Below are positions 32,909 to 44,192 of a DNA stretch of 64,000 nt, one piece after another. The translations under genes and the position numbers were made by a program. How positions within the stretch are numbered: position 1 is the stretch's first letter; every line of letters begins with the position of its first letter. The DNA comes from Plasmopara viticola (lineage: Eukaryota; Oomycota; Peronosporomycetes; Peronosporales; Peronosporaceae): assembly GCA_001695595.3 (NCBI GenBank), contig MBPM02000062.1, forward strand, positions 372,001-436,000, written 5' to 3'. Below the pieces are notes generated by a model. It ran no database searches, was not told the origin of the DNA, and saw nothing but the letters and a program-made list of their open reading frames with translations.

Positions 32909-34939
32909 CCCCCACTGGACTCGTCAGCACTTGGAAACTTGATGCCCAACTTGTTCCGTAGATTTTGACACTGGACAGTAGGAATTGGCTTGATCATGAC
33001 GTCAGCAAGCATGTCATGTGTCGGGCAACACTGCAGTATTAATTGACCATCTTCTATTTTCTCACGCACGAAGTGGTAGCGGATGTCGATAGCTTGTGAA
33101 ATTTAGGATTATTGGCCAAAGCGATGGAACGTTGATTATCCTCGTAGATCTTTACCGCATTCTTTTCCATATCTCGCTAAGCTCACATAGCAACACTTTG
33201 AGCCATACTGCCTCTTGGGTTGCTTCCGAAAGCGCCATGTACTTAACCTCTGTCGACGATAGCGCCACCGTCCGTTTTCTCTTGCTCTTCCAGCTAACAC
33301 ATCCTCCGCTCAATATTAATGCGTAGCCATTTGTACTTCGTCTTGATCCGGTATTCCCGGTCCAGTCCGCATCCGAGTATCTTTGAAAACCTTTATCGTA
33401 GCTAGCTTAAAACTCGATACCGTGCGTCGTTGTGCCTCGGATGTAGTAAATACTCTTTTGAGAGCTTGCCAGTTCGTCGGGCATGGGTCCGCGGCAAACT
33501 GGCTAAGCACTCCCACTGCTGCTGCAAGGTCCGGACGCGTGCCGACCATAAGATACATGAGGCAGCCCACAGCGTTCCGGTACGGCACATTCGCCATTGT
33601 CACGTCGTGCTTGTAACCAGCTTCACACTAGATCGGTCAGCTTAAAGACTGGATCTTGTGGTATCCGTGCGGGCTTGCTATTGTCCATCTTTAATCTCTG
33701 CAGGATGTCATCAATAAACTTGGTCTATCGCATCGTAACTGTCCCGCTTTTGGTATCATGCAATATATCTTTTCCAAGAAAGTAGCTGAGCTTGCTCATG
33801 TCGGTAATCTCAAATCGTTTGCCGAGCGCTTGCTTAGTGTCTTGGAGCATCTTGTTGCAGCTATTTGCGAGAATCAAGTCGTCGACGTAAAGCGCAACAA
33901 AAATCATATCTTGACTGTCACGCTTCATATAGACACAGTGGTCCAACTCGCACTTCTTGAAGTCCAGTCCAAGCATAAAGTCGTCGATTGTCTAATTTCA
34001 CCTTTAAGGTGACTGCTTGAGCTTATACAATGATCGCTGAAGCTTGCACACGTAGTCCGGGTGAATTTCGTTGCTAACTGCACCATGTATATATCAAGCC
34101 ATTGAATAATGCCATGAATGGTGAGACTGTACTTGGCCGCCAAACTGAGCAGAATTCTGATCGAAGTGAACTTGGCAACGGGCGCGAAAGTCTTCTCGCA
34201 GCAAAAGCCATGCTTTTTTGAAAAACCTTTTGCCACCAGACGTGCCTTGTACCGCTCGATTTTGCCAGCCTAATTTGTCTTGACTCAAAACACCCATCTT
34301 CTGCCAATCGGTGTATGTCCTTGAGGCAGCGGCACAAGCGTCCAGGTATTGCTCTTGCGAAGCGACTCCATCTCCGATTTACACGCTTCTTTCCACTTGG
34401 CTGCATCGCTTGATTTCATCGCCGACTTGAACGTATTCGGCAATTCTCCCACTGAATCGACGAAGAAAGCAGCCTCAAATTCTTGTGCTAATGCAGACAT
34501 TTCATCCAGCGACTGGTACCGGCTGGAGCGCTTGGGTCATGGAAAATCTGCAGCTTGCTCTAGCAACTGAGTTTGTTGGTGTCGCTTGCTGCCTGACTCA
34601 AATCCATTGTCTTGAGTGGTCTCTTCATTTTCGTTGTCGGTGTCATCAGGCTGCAAAGAATCATCACTTAATTTATCATCTTTAACGACGACTTCACTTC
34701 TGAATTCCTGTCTTTCGCCATCAAAGACATCCTTTTAAAATTGTGCATCGCGGCTGACCAGCAAACGACCGCAATCCACTTCTTAAAATCGATACGCCTT
34801 TTCATGCTCTGAATATCCGCGAAACCGAGAGCGAGCATCCAATTTGGAGCAGTCCTACTTTGGAACTCAAACGTACGCGTGGCAGCCGAATACCTTAAGA
34901 TTCGCTAGCAGTAGTTTCTTGCCTGTCCAAACCAAGTGC
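32644..34939 (-). mobile_element. 5'-truncated family B element: integrase C-terminus to RNase H, with 3' LTR
   Basis: On the minus strand it starts in the integrase C-terminal segment (TGKKLLLANLKVFGCHAY, near 34925-34870). It runs through the linker (EFEAAFFVDSVGELPNTFKSAM), RT (IFVALYVDDLILA near 33880, catalytic YVDD kept), RNase H (about 33560-33050, damaged) and the tail PTHDMLADVMIKPI, then enters an LTR at 32908. The 5' portion is replaced by the LTR1 of the neighbouring fragment. Several frameshifts are present. Confidence 0.8.
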
Positions 34940-35221
34940 TGAAGAACGTCAAGTGTGCACTATTTGGTAAAATGCAAAGTGAGTATATTCGAGGTCCTTA
35001 TTTCGCAAAACCACTTGCTACATCTAAGCCACTCATTAACGATGTACTAAGCTGACTATACCATACTGTCTTTACGATATACTTTCATCCAATCAAAAGC
35101 ATACCCATCCTGACGTGTCATCTTTGATTGTTAGCAAAGCTTGTACATCGAAGAACTGTGTACCGGTACCTACCGATACTCCACGGCTGTGCGAAGCATG
35201 CCTGCAATCGCAATCTTGGCA
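34940..35221 (-). repeat. LTR1, reverse orientation
   Basis: On the minus strand it begins TGCCAAGATTGCGATTGC and ends TTGACGTTCTTCA. It contains CTCACTTTGCATTTTACC, which fits the oomycete INR and FPR consensus. It serves as 3' LTR of the 35222-36349 fragment and directly abuts the truncated pol of the next fragment. Confidence 0.75.
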
Positions 35222-36349
35222 CTCCCACTCGATTCGACAGCATGTGGCGTGTAAATCCCGAGCTTGCCCCGAAGTAAATTGTGTTGCCGGAATAGACTCC
35301 GTCATAAGGTCGACCAGCATCTCGTGTGTCGGGCAGCGTTCGAAATTCACTTGATCGTCTTCCACGTTTTCGCGTATAAAGCGTTAGCGAATGTCGATAT
35401 GCTGGTGCGCTTATGGCATTAGGAATCCTTAGCGAGCGCGATGGAACCTTGATTGTCTTCATAAATCTTGATCGCTTGACTGATTGATATTTCACCAAGC
35501 TCGCACAGAAAAGTTTTTAACCAAGTTGCCTCTTTAGCTGCTTCCGTTGAAGCCATGTACTCTACTTCTGTCGAAGATAGGATCACTGTCCGTCGTTTCT
35601 TGCTTTTCCAGCTGACGCAACCTCCATTCATCATGAACGCATACCTGTTTGTGCTTCGTCGGGTTTCCAAATCGCCTGTCCAATCTGCATCTGAATAGCC
35701 TCGAGGTCCATTTTGGTCTTAAACTTGAAACGTAATGCCATGCGTCTTTGTTCCTTGCATGTATCTGGAGATCTTTGCCTACCAGCGAGTTGGGCATGAG
35801 CTGAGGCAAATTGGCTGAGTACTTCCACTGCGGCTGTTAGGTCTGGCCGAGTCCCAACCATCAAATACATGAGGCGGCCAAGTGCATATCGATACGGGAC
35901 TTTTGCCATGGTGACTTTATGATTACACCCTTCTTCGCACATGACCTTGGTCGATTTGAGTCCTGGATGCTGAGGAGTCTTGACGGGATTGCTCTTTTCC
36001 ATATTAAACTTTTTCAGGATGTCGCTCGCAAACTTAGTCTGACGAATAGATACGCTACCGCTTGCAGTGTCTTGATCAATCTCCATGCCCAAAAAAAACT
36101 TGAGTCGATCGAGATCCGTCATCTTGAATCGCTCGCTAAGTGCTTTCTTTGTCATCTTCAATACCTTGTTATTGTTACATGCGAGCACCAGGTCATCAAG
36201 GTAGAGTGCCACTAGGATCAATTTATGCACATTACGCTTGACGTAAAAACAATGGTCGATATCACACTTCTTGAAATCACACTTCTTCAACTTCATTTTC
36301 AACATGAACACGTCAATAGTCTTGTTGAATTTGGTTGAGGTCTGGACAA
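34940..36349 (-). mobile_element. 5'-truncated Copia fragment: RT and RNase H with LTR1
   Basis: The minus strand encodes RT from about 36345 (TIDVFMLKMK, then LVALYLDDLVLACNN near 36190, with catalytic DD kept and Val changed to Leu), the stretch KTPQHPGLKSTK, and RNase H to about 35230, before LTR1. Two frameshifts interrupt RNase H. The frame 36365-35631 remains open for more than 200 codons, so decay is moderate. Confidence 0.8.
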
Positions 36350-36603
36350 GAAAGGAAAGGCTCAAGGAGTGCCAAGAAAGTCTACACTTGTAGAGTGAAG
36401 ACGACTGTGCAGGAGAGAAAATATTTGGAAGAGAATTAATTTGTGGGTTTCGCTTAAGCTACGTGATTTATATGTAGTCCATGTATTAATCACATAATGA
36501 TCATCCAAGCACTACTCATCGGTAAAAACGCCGTTATTACGCGGGATCAACTTAGACAGGTTTACGGTCAGTTTATTGGTACTTCAATCGTTATCCTACA
36601 ACA
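36350..36603 (-). repeat. 3' LTR of the family D element
   Basis: On the minus strand it starts TGTTGTAGGATAACG, shortly after the RNase H stop codon. The far end is uncertain (about 36350), where sequence switches to the truncated RT of the neighbouring fragment. There is no second copy in the window for comparison. Confidence 0.55.
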
Positions 36604-37452
36604 CGCCCTTCAATGCGAACACGCGTGTATGCCAAGTGCGATTGTTTAGTCCTTGTGACGCGGTCCTGGTAGTCCCTTGGTCATGATGTCCGCCAGCACC
36701 ACCGAAGTTTCACAGTACTCGAGCTTAACTCCACCACGCTTGATTTCGTCACGAATGTGATGGTACTTGATGTCGATGTGTTTGGCGCGACCATGATTCA
36801 CCGGATTTTTCGTCATCTCGATGCACGACTGATTGTCTCACATGATCTTGAGGTCAGGTTCAAACTTTTTGGATGCGGCATTAAAGATCTCACATAGCAA
36901 GCGATGAACCCACATACCTTATTGAATCGCCAAACTTAGCGCAACGCACTCTGCTTCACTGGTAGATAGGGACACACTAGACTTTTTCTTGCCGATGTCG
37001 ATTTTTGGTCTGCATGATCACCGGCCCAAACTACATCCGAGTACCCGCAAAAGTTTATCTTGTCGCCGGGCTTAAAGCAGATGCAGTGTGACTTGGTTTC
37101 TTACAAGTATCGCAGAATGCGCTTGACCGCCATCAAGTGTTCGATTTGTGGGCAAAACGTAGCCCACAGCAAAAGCAATATCGGGCCGAGTCGCAGTCAT
37201 CAAATGCATTAATGCACCTACGGCTTCACGGAACGGAGCGTCGATTTAAGTCGTTGCATTGCTTAGTGGGAGTCGAGTGCTGATGTCCATTGGGCTGATG
37301 ACGGCCTTGCAATCGGTCATGCGAAAACGCTTAAGACATCGTCAATGTAGCGTCGCGGAGACATCGTTACACTACCGTTGTCGTTGTGGACTAGCTCGAT
37401 ACCCAATACGAACGCACACTTCCCGCTATCAGCCATTTCAGAACGCGCCTTC

Positions 37453-37710
37453 TATTGGGGTGATGGGTTATAGGTAATGTACACAACCCAACCAGGTCCA
37501 ATCCGAACCGCATTTAAACACAGCTTATACTTTCTACGGTGTAAGGTAATTACTTTATGTAGAATGAGTGGTTACGAGAAGTAGCAGTGTAAGTCCAAAT
37601 AAATCAAATCCTTCCAAATATTTCTTCTTTTGCTCAAGTGTCTTCGCTCCGGTTCTCCTCCGCGCAAACTTTTCGCTTCTTCTCCTTCGTCCTCTACAGC
37701 TAATTCAACT
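37453..37710 (+). repeat. solo family C LTR with 5-bp target duplication
   Basis: About 258 bp aligning with the LTRs at 50253-50510 and 54110-54353, starting TATTGGGG and ending TTCAACT. It is flanked by CCTTC at 37448-37452 and 37711-37715, a perfect 5-bp duplication. It interrupts the minus-strand RT of the family D element; deleting it with one CCTTC restores the RT stretch NDLKARSEMADSGKC. Confidence 0.88.
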
Positions 37711-39457
37711 CCTTCAAGTCATTCTTGTACGCGCATTCATTTTTGTCAAGTTGCCAGTTACTAACACATCGTCGACATAAACAGCAATAGCAAGCACTCT
37801 TCATTCGAAACTTTGGAGCAAAGACACGGGTCAAAATTGGATACTTAAAACCCAATAGAGCAGAAGAACTCGTGAAAACTTTAATTTTAGATTCGTGAAG
37901 CTTATTCAGTCCGTAAATTGCTTTCATTAGCTCAAAATAGTCGAAGCCTGCATCGACTTCGACACCTTCAGGGGCCGCGCAAAACATCTTACCGTACAGG
38001 AAAGCTGTAACTACGTCAAGTTGTTCCAGTGTTCAGTCAAAGACTTCAAAATTGCAATCACCGTGTGCAGTGACACGTACTTGATCACTGGTGAGAACGT
38101 CTCCGTGTAGTCCACTCCATACTTTTGTTTGAACCCTTTCGCCACGAGGCGTGCCTTGAACTTCTCAATTGACATATCAGCTTTGCGCTTGATCTTAAAC
38201 ACTCACTTTGTTCCAATAGTGTGTTGTTCAGTTAGCAAATAAGTCGCTCGAAACACGCCACGAAGCTTTATCGACGCTAGCTCAGCACGAATTGTTTGAC
38301 GCCATTGCACCTGATCCGGTCCTCGAACGGCTCCTTCGAATGTTGTCGGCTCAGCAAAACCAGCAATTTCAATTGCGTTTGCACTTGCTCGTCAGAGAAC
38401 TTGGGGTGAAGTATTAATATTCTCCTCGTCACTCGCTCTGCACTCCTCATCCAGATTGGCTCGAGTGCTTGATCGTCGCTTGATTTGATGTGGGTCATGT
38501 TCATTTGGTGCACATGCTTCTTCAAGACCGGTCCCACGATGAGCTGGTGGAGTCCGTCGAGTAGCTTGTTCTTGATTCTACGCACAACTTGTGCGTTTTC
38601 AGATCTGTTGATTTGTGAACTGCATAGTGATTGCTCTTTGATGCTGAATTTCCACAAATCGAAGTTTAGCTCCGTTTCATCGGCGAGTTTCTGTGGCGGT
38701 GTGGGTAGAAATCCAAACGTTGACTCGTCAAAGGTGACATCACGTGTTAAACACAACTTCATTCACCCCAATGTCGTAAACGCGATAAGCCTTTGATGCT
38801 TCTTAATATCCCATGAATATATTTTCACGAGCCTTCGGATCCCATTTTGACCGCTTTTTTTAAGTCGTCAGTCAAACGCATGTGCTTCACACTTGGTTGA
38901 GATCCGTAGATAATCTCGACGGAGTTTGATCTTGGAACTTAAGCGACGGCAGTTGATTTTTGATGTAAATTGCCGTCATTGCTGCTTCGGCCCAAAAGTA
39001 CTTGTCCAGCTTGGCGTAATGAAGCATACTGCGGCCGATCGTTACGATTGTGCGAATTGCCGTTGGTCTGGAGCGCATATGAAACGGTAATCTGCTGCTT
39101 TATTCCAAGATCATCGTAAAATGCCTTGAGCGATGTCGTCGCAAATTCACGTGCACGATCGTGTCGGACAAATTTGATTGTGTGGTCAAACTAAGTCTGC
39201 TGTTATGTACTTCTTGATGCATTCTTCTCTTTCGGATTTGATGCGCAGGCTAAAACCTTCATGCATCCACTACCTTCGTCAACAATCAGCAGCAGGTATT
39301 TGCTTCCGCCCAGCGAGTGAATTTCCATGGGGCCGCAAGTGTTAATGTGCAGCAACTGCACCATCTTTCCTTCTTGACAATCACGGCACACGCTTGATCC
39401 ACTTGGTATTGCTGGCATCTTGCAGAATGCCCTTAATAACCATTCTGCATAACACAT

Positions 39458-39731
39458 TATTGCCAAGATTGCGATTGCACATTCGTGGAGTATTGGTAAA
39501 TAACGGTACAAAATTTTCCGACGGTCAAACTTTGCAAACATACAAAGATGACACAGCAGTATGGGTACGCTTTTGATTGGCTGAAAATACATATCTTAAA
39601 ACCAGTAGAGTATAGTGAGCCTAGTATATAGTAAATGAGTGGCTTAGAGGTAGCAAGTGGTTTTGCCAACTGAGGGCTTTGTTTATATTCACTTTGCTTT
39701 TTATTAACTAATGCACACTTGACCTATCTCA
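39458..39731 (+). repeat. solo LTR1 with near-perfect 5-bp target duplication
   Basis: Starts TATTGCCAAGATTGCG and ends ACCTATCTCA. Flanks are CACAT (39453-39457) and GACAT (39732-39736), matching at four of five positions. It interrupts the family D element between VDV of the GAG-pre-integrase segment and the following LCRMVIKGIL-like sequence, which becomes continuous when the LTR is removed. Confidence 0.82.
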
Positions 39732-40668
39732 GACATCCACTGGTGCGTGGCCCATACGCGCATAAAGGTTTTCAGATCTCGATTGCAAAGCTCTTTTCAC
39801 TGATCGTTGTGATGTATTAAGCCACCAGAGTTCATCCACTAGATCCGCTATCGCCACCAGTTGTTAAAAGCCTTTTCGCAAAATTTTTTATCGGCACCAT
39901 TCGCTTTTGTTGATCTGCGGTATCGAAAAAAAATTATTGCTCATGATTGGGACATGAAGCGCATTCTTGATTTCAATTTTGCGCTCTTCACCGTCACACA
40001 AATACACTTTTCCGATAATAGTTCCGACACCGTTAATTGTAGCCTTGTTACCACCTGCGACTAACACCTCGCCTTCATTGCGCTCGTCCAAAACTTTAAA
40101 CTTGGACTTGTCACGGCAAATGTGATGCGTCGCCCTACTATCGATCGCCCACATTTCACACATGTTCTTGGTCGTCGAAATTCCACATTCCAACTAAACA
40201 GCAAACGCCAATCGATCGTATCCGCCGTTGTAGCTATCGTTGTAGCCTTGCCATTAAACTTAATTTGCTCCGCGTCCACGAGCTTTACCGCCGCGTCGAG
40301 CTCCACGGCTTTCTTCCTTCTGCTTGGTCCAGCACCGCTCCACAGCGTGCCCCAACTTTCCGCAGAATGCGCACTGACGAAACTCACGCTCGGTACTCAA
40401 GACTTTGATTTTCTTCCTCAGTTTTCACCAGCGTCGTCATGTTTCCTTGTCTCTTGATATGCTCATTCGTAAGCACCTTCACGTCGTCTTGCGATCGCAA
40501 TTCCCCGTTGCTCATCTCCAAGTTAATAACGACATTCTCGTAGCTCTTGGGTAGGCTGCGCATCACGCAAATTGCCACGTCCTCGTCCTCCATCTTAGCG
40601 CCGATGCCGCTGAGCTTGGCGCTGATGTTGAGGACCTCATTGCAATAATGCATCACATTACCGCCTAT

Positions 40669-41005
40669 TGGAGGTAACCGGTTTCCCTCGGTTCTATTCC
40701 GATTTCCAAGGCTGTCTAATACGAGCGGCTGTCCGGCGGTTCAAACAGACAACGATGGCGTCATGGATAGAAACATGGACAGGCGCACTCAAGATAATTG
40801 TGCTTGGGTAGTAAGTCCTTCTGATTGGCTTAGATAAATGAACGGCTTAGATGTAGCAAAGTAGTTGCGAACTAAGGACTTTATGAATACACCCACTTTG
40901 AGGTCTTCTTTCTTCCTCACAAGTGTCTCCGCTCGGTAGTCCCTCGCGCAGACTCTTCACTCCACGCCCCAACTCTTTGATTTCGTTTCGCTCACCATTC
41001 CAGCA
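40669..41005 (+). repeat. chimeric LTR (A/B-like 5' part, C-like 3' part)
   Basis: From about 40745 to 40900 it resembles the A/B LTR (GTCATGGATAG, TCTGATTGGCTTAGATAAATGA, TAGTTGCGAACTAAGGAC). From about 40910 it resembles the family C LTR (CTCACAAGTGTCTCCGCTCGG, CGCGCAGACTCTTC). It ends CAGCA followed by GGTTATGAGCCC. Confidence 0.65.
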
Positions 41006-41021
41006 GGTTATGAGCCCAATC
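41006..41021 (+). other. primer-binding site overlapping gag ATG (C3)
   Basis: GGTTATGAGCCCAATC directly follows the LTR terminus CA. Its first 14 bases are identical to those of the family A sites, and the gag ATG is at 41010-41012. Confidence 0.75.
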
Positions 41022-41692
41022 ACCATGATCTCGGCGCATGACGTCTCGGCCAAGGTCGCCATCGACAAATTCAACGGCGACAACTATGCCACGTGGAGCT
41101 GCTACACGCGTGGCGTGTTCCTCACCTAGGCCGTGTGGCATGTTGTAAACCCCGAGGTGACACCGATATTTGTTGACCCTCGTTCCTCGGAAGAATATGT
41201 CAGGACAAGCAACATTGCTTTAAGATTGATGCTCCTCCATATAGATGCGAATTATCACCACGCTGTTGACGACTGCGAGGAAGCGTGGGATGCGTGGGCG
41301 CGTATTATACGCTATACGGCGATCCGCAAAAGGCTAGTCGCATCTACTTGAAGCTACAAGTCTTCAGCACGGAGATGGTCGAAGGTGGTAATGTCTTGCA
41401 TCACTGCAATGAAGTCCTCAATACCAGCGCAAAGCTCTCCAGTATCGGCGCGAAGTTGCAGGTCGAAGACGTTGCAATCTGCCTTTTGCGAAGTCTGCCC
41501 CAGAGCTACGAGAATGTCGTGCTCAACTTGGAGATCAGCAATGCAGATTCGAGGACTCAGGATGTGGTACAAGTGCTGACGAATGAGCACATTAAGCGTC
41601 AAGGGTCGAAAACTACGACAGTTGAAGTTGAGGAAGTGGCAAAGGCGTTCAGCCAGAGCGAGAATATCACCAGTGCGCATACTGCGGAAAAT

Positions 41693-43917
41693 AGTCCGTA
41701 CTTGTGTCTTGTGCCTCAGTCTGCTCTGCTTTAGACTCTTTCTCGTCGTCCGTCGTCCTTTCTTCATCGTCACCATGAATCTCGATGATAGTGCTCCTAA
41801 TTTCGTAAGTCGTTCTCCCACTGTCAAAAGTGGCTTTCTTGAACTGAGCATCACGACTCATAACAATGCGACCAGTCGACAATTCTTCGAAACCATACGT
41901 CTTTTAGTGCTCCAAATAGCCCAAAAATCGACACAACATGGCCTTTGCATCCAACTTCGAGCGCTTTTTTTTTGGAACGTGCACAGAGGCGTGACAACCA
42001 AATACTTTTAAGTTGGCTAACAGAGGTTTCTTGGCTGTCCAAAGCTTGTAAGGTGGCGTTTGGTGCTCGATAGCACGCGATGGACACCGATTTCAAAAAA
42101 AACATTGCCGTCATAAATGCTTCTCCCCAGCAGTGTTTAGCGAGACCCGCGTGCTCCAACATGCACCGTGCATTCCACAAGCGTCAGATTCATGCGCTCC
42201 GCAACTCCGTTTACTTGTGATGTGTACGGCGGCGTATACTTAAGCACAATTCCACTATCCGAGCAGAACTTGGCCATTTTCGCGGATGTATACTCGCCAC
42301 CATTGTTTCCGCGAAGAGATTTTACGCGTTTGCCGTTTTAATTTTGCCACAAAATTGGCGAAGTTGAACACGACTTTTGACTTGCTCTTGATAAGGTAGA
42401 CGACGCAATATCTGGACTTGTCGTCGATGAAAGTCACGAAGTATCGCTTGCCACTAAACGTGGAGGTCTGCATGGAGCCGCACACATCGCTGTGTATAAC
42501 TTCTAAAAGCTCTTTCGCTCGATCCGTCGACGTCGATTGGAGCCATACACGAGTCTGCTCACCTAGGATATAGCCATCACAAATCTCCCACTTGTTCACA
42601 GACGCCATGTCGATACCAATGGTAAGATCCTTCTTCACGATTGCGTTCAGCCCATCATGACCAATATGACCAAGGCGAAGATGCCACAGATATGAGGCGT
42701 CCTCGCTGCTTGTTGAAGATTTGACCGTATTTACTTCTTCCCGAGAAACTGAAGTCATGTGCAGCCGAAATGGTCCTTTTTCTTTGTGCGCACCGACTTA
42801 TCACTTGACACCATTTGTTTCGACAAAGCATCCTTTCTGTCCAAAACAACAGACTCGACGTCCTTAGTGAAGCGATCAACTGAAAATGAATTTCTCGACA
42901 ATTTGGAAATGTGCCACACATTTGTCGACACACCCTTCTTTATTCCGTGCGAAGTCATCATAGCCACCACAACGTCACCGCTGTCAAGAGCTTGTACGAC
43001 GCTGTCGTCTGCCAGGTGTACGTCGATGAGAGGAAAACGCCTTGTATCTTCTTATGAACTTCTTGGAGCTTGTCATATGCTGAGTCGCCCCTGAGTCGAC
43101 TAGCCATACATCATTCGGCTTATCAGAGCCACCGCTATCACCAACCGAGAAAAGATAGTCACTAGAATCCTCGATCTGTGTGACATTTGCCCGCTGAGAT
43201 CGATATCGCTCAGCATCATTCTGGACTCGCGATGGGCAATCTGCGATCCAGTGTCCTTGTTTACCGCAATTATGGCACGCACCAGTCGTCTTCACCGTTC
43301 GTCCCTTGCGCTTCGCTTCCTTCATCATGAACGCTTGGCCAGACGCAGCTCCATCGCCGCCCTGCTCCTTGCGCTTCATATCTTCATGGAGAAGTCGAGA
43401 CGTCATTATCTACCAAGTCAAAGTATCTGCACGGGATTCCAATGCCTAATGAGAAATCAATACGAATCACTAAGACTCAAGAAGTGTGATAACCAAGTCG
43501 TCCTCGTCCACCGGAGCACCCGCAGCATCGAGCTGCTCCGCTAGCGTCTTGAGATTGTTGATGTGGTTCAGGACATCATTCCCTTCTTCCATCATTGTAG
43601 CGAAAAATCCGTCGACGAAGAAAAAGCTTGTTTGCGAGGCTCGTCTTCTCGAAGTGTTTTTCCAGTCGTGACCATGCATCAGGCGCACCACTTGACGACC
43701 GGACCAGTGGCAGCTGCGAATTTTCTATCGTGAGACAGCATATCGCTAGCCCTTTTCGAGACATCCTCTTGTAAGTCGACTGATCCATTGCGTTCGTGCA
43801 GTGTTCCAGCTTGATTTCACCACTTGCAACTTTCCACAGGTCCCTCTCCTCCAGCGCCATCTGCGTCTTGAACTTCCAGGTTTGAAAGTTGGTGCCGTCA
43901 ATACAAATGTTGCTTGG
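41693..43917 (-). mobile_element. B' Copia fragment: gag to integrase C-terminus
   Basis: The minus strand reads gag (from about 43915, GTNFQTWKFK, MALEERDLWKVASGEIKLEH), zinc knuckle CHNCGKQGHWIADC (about 43280-43240), protease VDSGATQHM (about 43110-43080, intact motif), GAG-pre-integrase (HISKLSRNSFSVDRF), integrase (DVCGSMQTSTFSGKRYFVTFIDD near 42500-42430) and the linker, ending at about 41693. The gag start and primer-binding site are deleted, so a family A LTR at 43918 abuts gag directly. RT and RNase H are absent. Frameshifts are scattered throughout. Confidence 0.8.
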
Positions 43918-44192
43918 GCACTAGAGGGTAAAATGCAAAGTGAATATATCTATAAGGTCCTTAGTTCGCAACTACATGCTACCTCTACACCAATGATTTA
44001 TCTAAGCCAATCAGAACGACTTACCATCTGAGCGCAATCATCTTCCCATCCCAAAACCGATCATTTGCACATCTTGAATCCGCTCTTTAAAGCAGTCATC
44101 AACTGATTGCAGATACCGGTACTAACCGAAAAGTAGTCGCTGTTCGAGGCGTTCCTTCGCCAGCATCTTCGACAACAGTCGTCTCCTCAACA
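43918..44192 (-). repeat. 3' LTR of minus-strand family A element
   Basis: On the minus strand it begins TGTTGAGGAGACGACTG and ends TTTTACCCTCTAGTGC, losing the last bases where gag of the next fragment begins. It contains TTCACTTTGCATTTTAC. Confidence 0.8.

Larger units (their letters stand above)
36350..40668 (-). mobile_element. family D (C-like) Copia element, 5'-truncated, carrying two solo LTRs
   Basis: The element runs on the minus strand from within gag (about 40668) to its own 3' LTR (36350-36603). It is broken by two later insertions of other LTRs in the opposite orientation, at 37453-37710 and 39458-39731. Its LTR type occurs only once in the window. The 5' LTR, primer-binding site and gag start are missing, replaced by the plus-strand C3 LTR. 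Confidence 0.82.
36604..40668 (-). pseudogene. gag-pol of family D element, disrupted
   Basis: In transcription order: gag from about 40668 ([19 protein letters not shown]), a zinc knuckle of the [14 protein letters not shown] type near 40340, protease with DSRATHHIC near 40140 (the catalytic DSG changed to DSR), GAG-pre-integrase ([10 protein letters not shown]) and integrase start (QEGKMVQLL). Integrase core (TIVTIGRSMLHYAKLDKYFWAEAAM) spans about 39055-38980. The linker (LTRDVTFDESTFGF), RT ([24 protein letters not shown] near 38170-38095 and [10 protein letters not shown] near 37775) and RNase H ending KHIDIKYHHIRDE follow. Removing each solo LTR with one target copy restores continuous reading across the site. 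Confidence 0.78.
40669..41692 (+). mobile_element. family C3 element fragment: LTR and gag only
   Basis: An LTR of chimeric appearance (40669-41005), a textbook primer-binding site at 41006 and a gag of family C type beginning at ATG 41010 ([23 protein letters not shown] segments). A TAG interrupts gag at 41127-41129 and a frameshift follows near 41310; the second part (41300-41690) reads well up to the zinc knuckle. It stops after CAYCGK at about 41691, where minus-strand B' pol begins. Confidence 0.8.

Noticed and set aside
37259..37477. Plus-strand frame in the family D element
   Set aside because: It is antisense to RT/RNase H of a minus-strand element and shows no domain.
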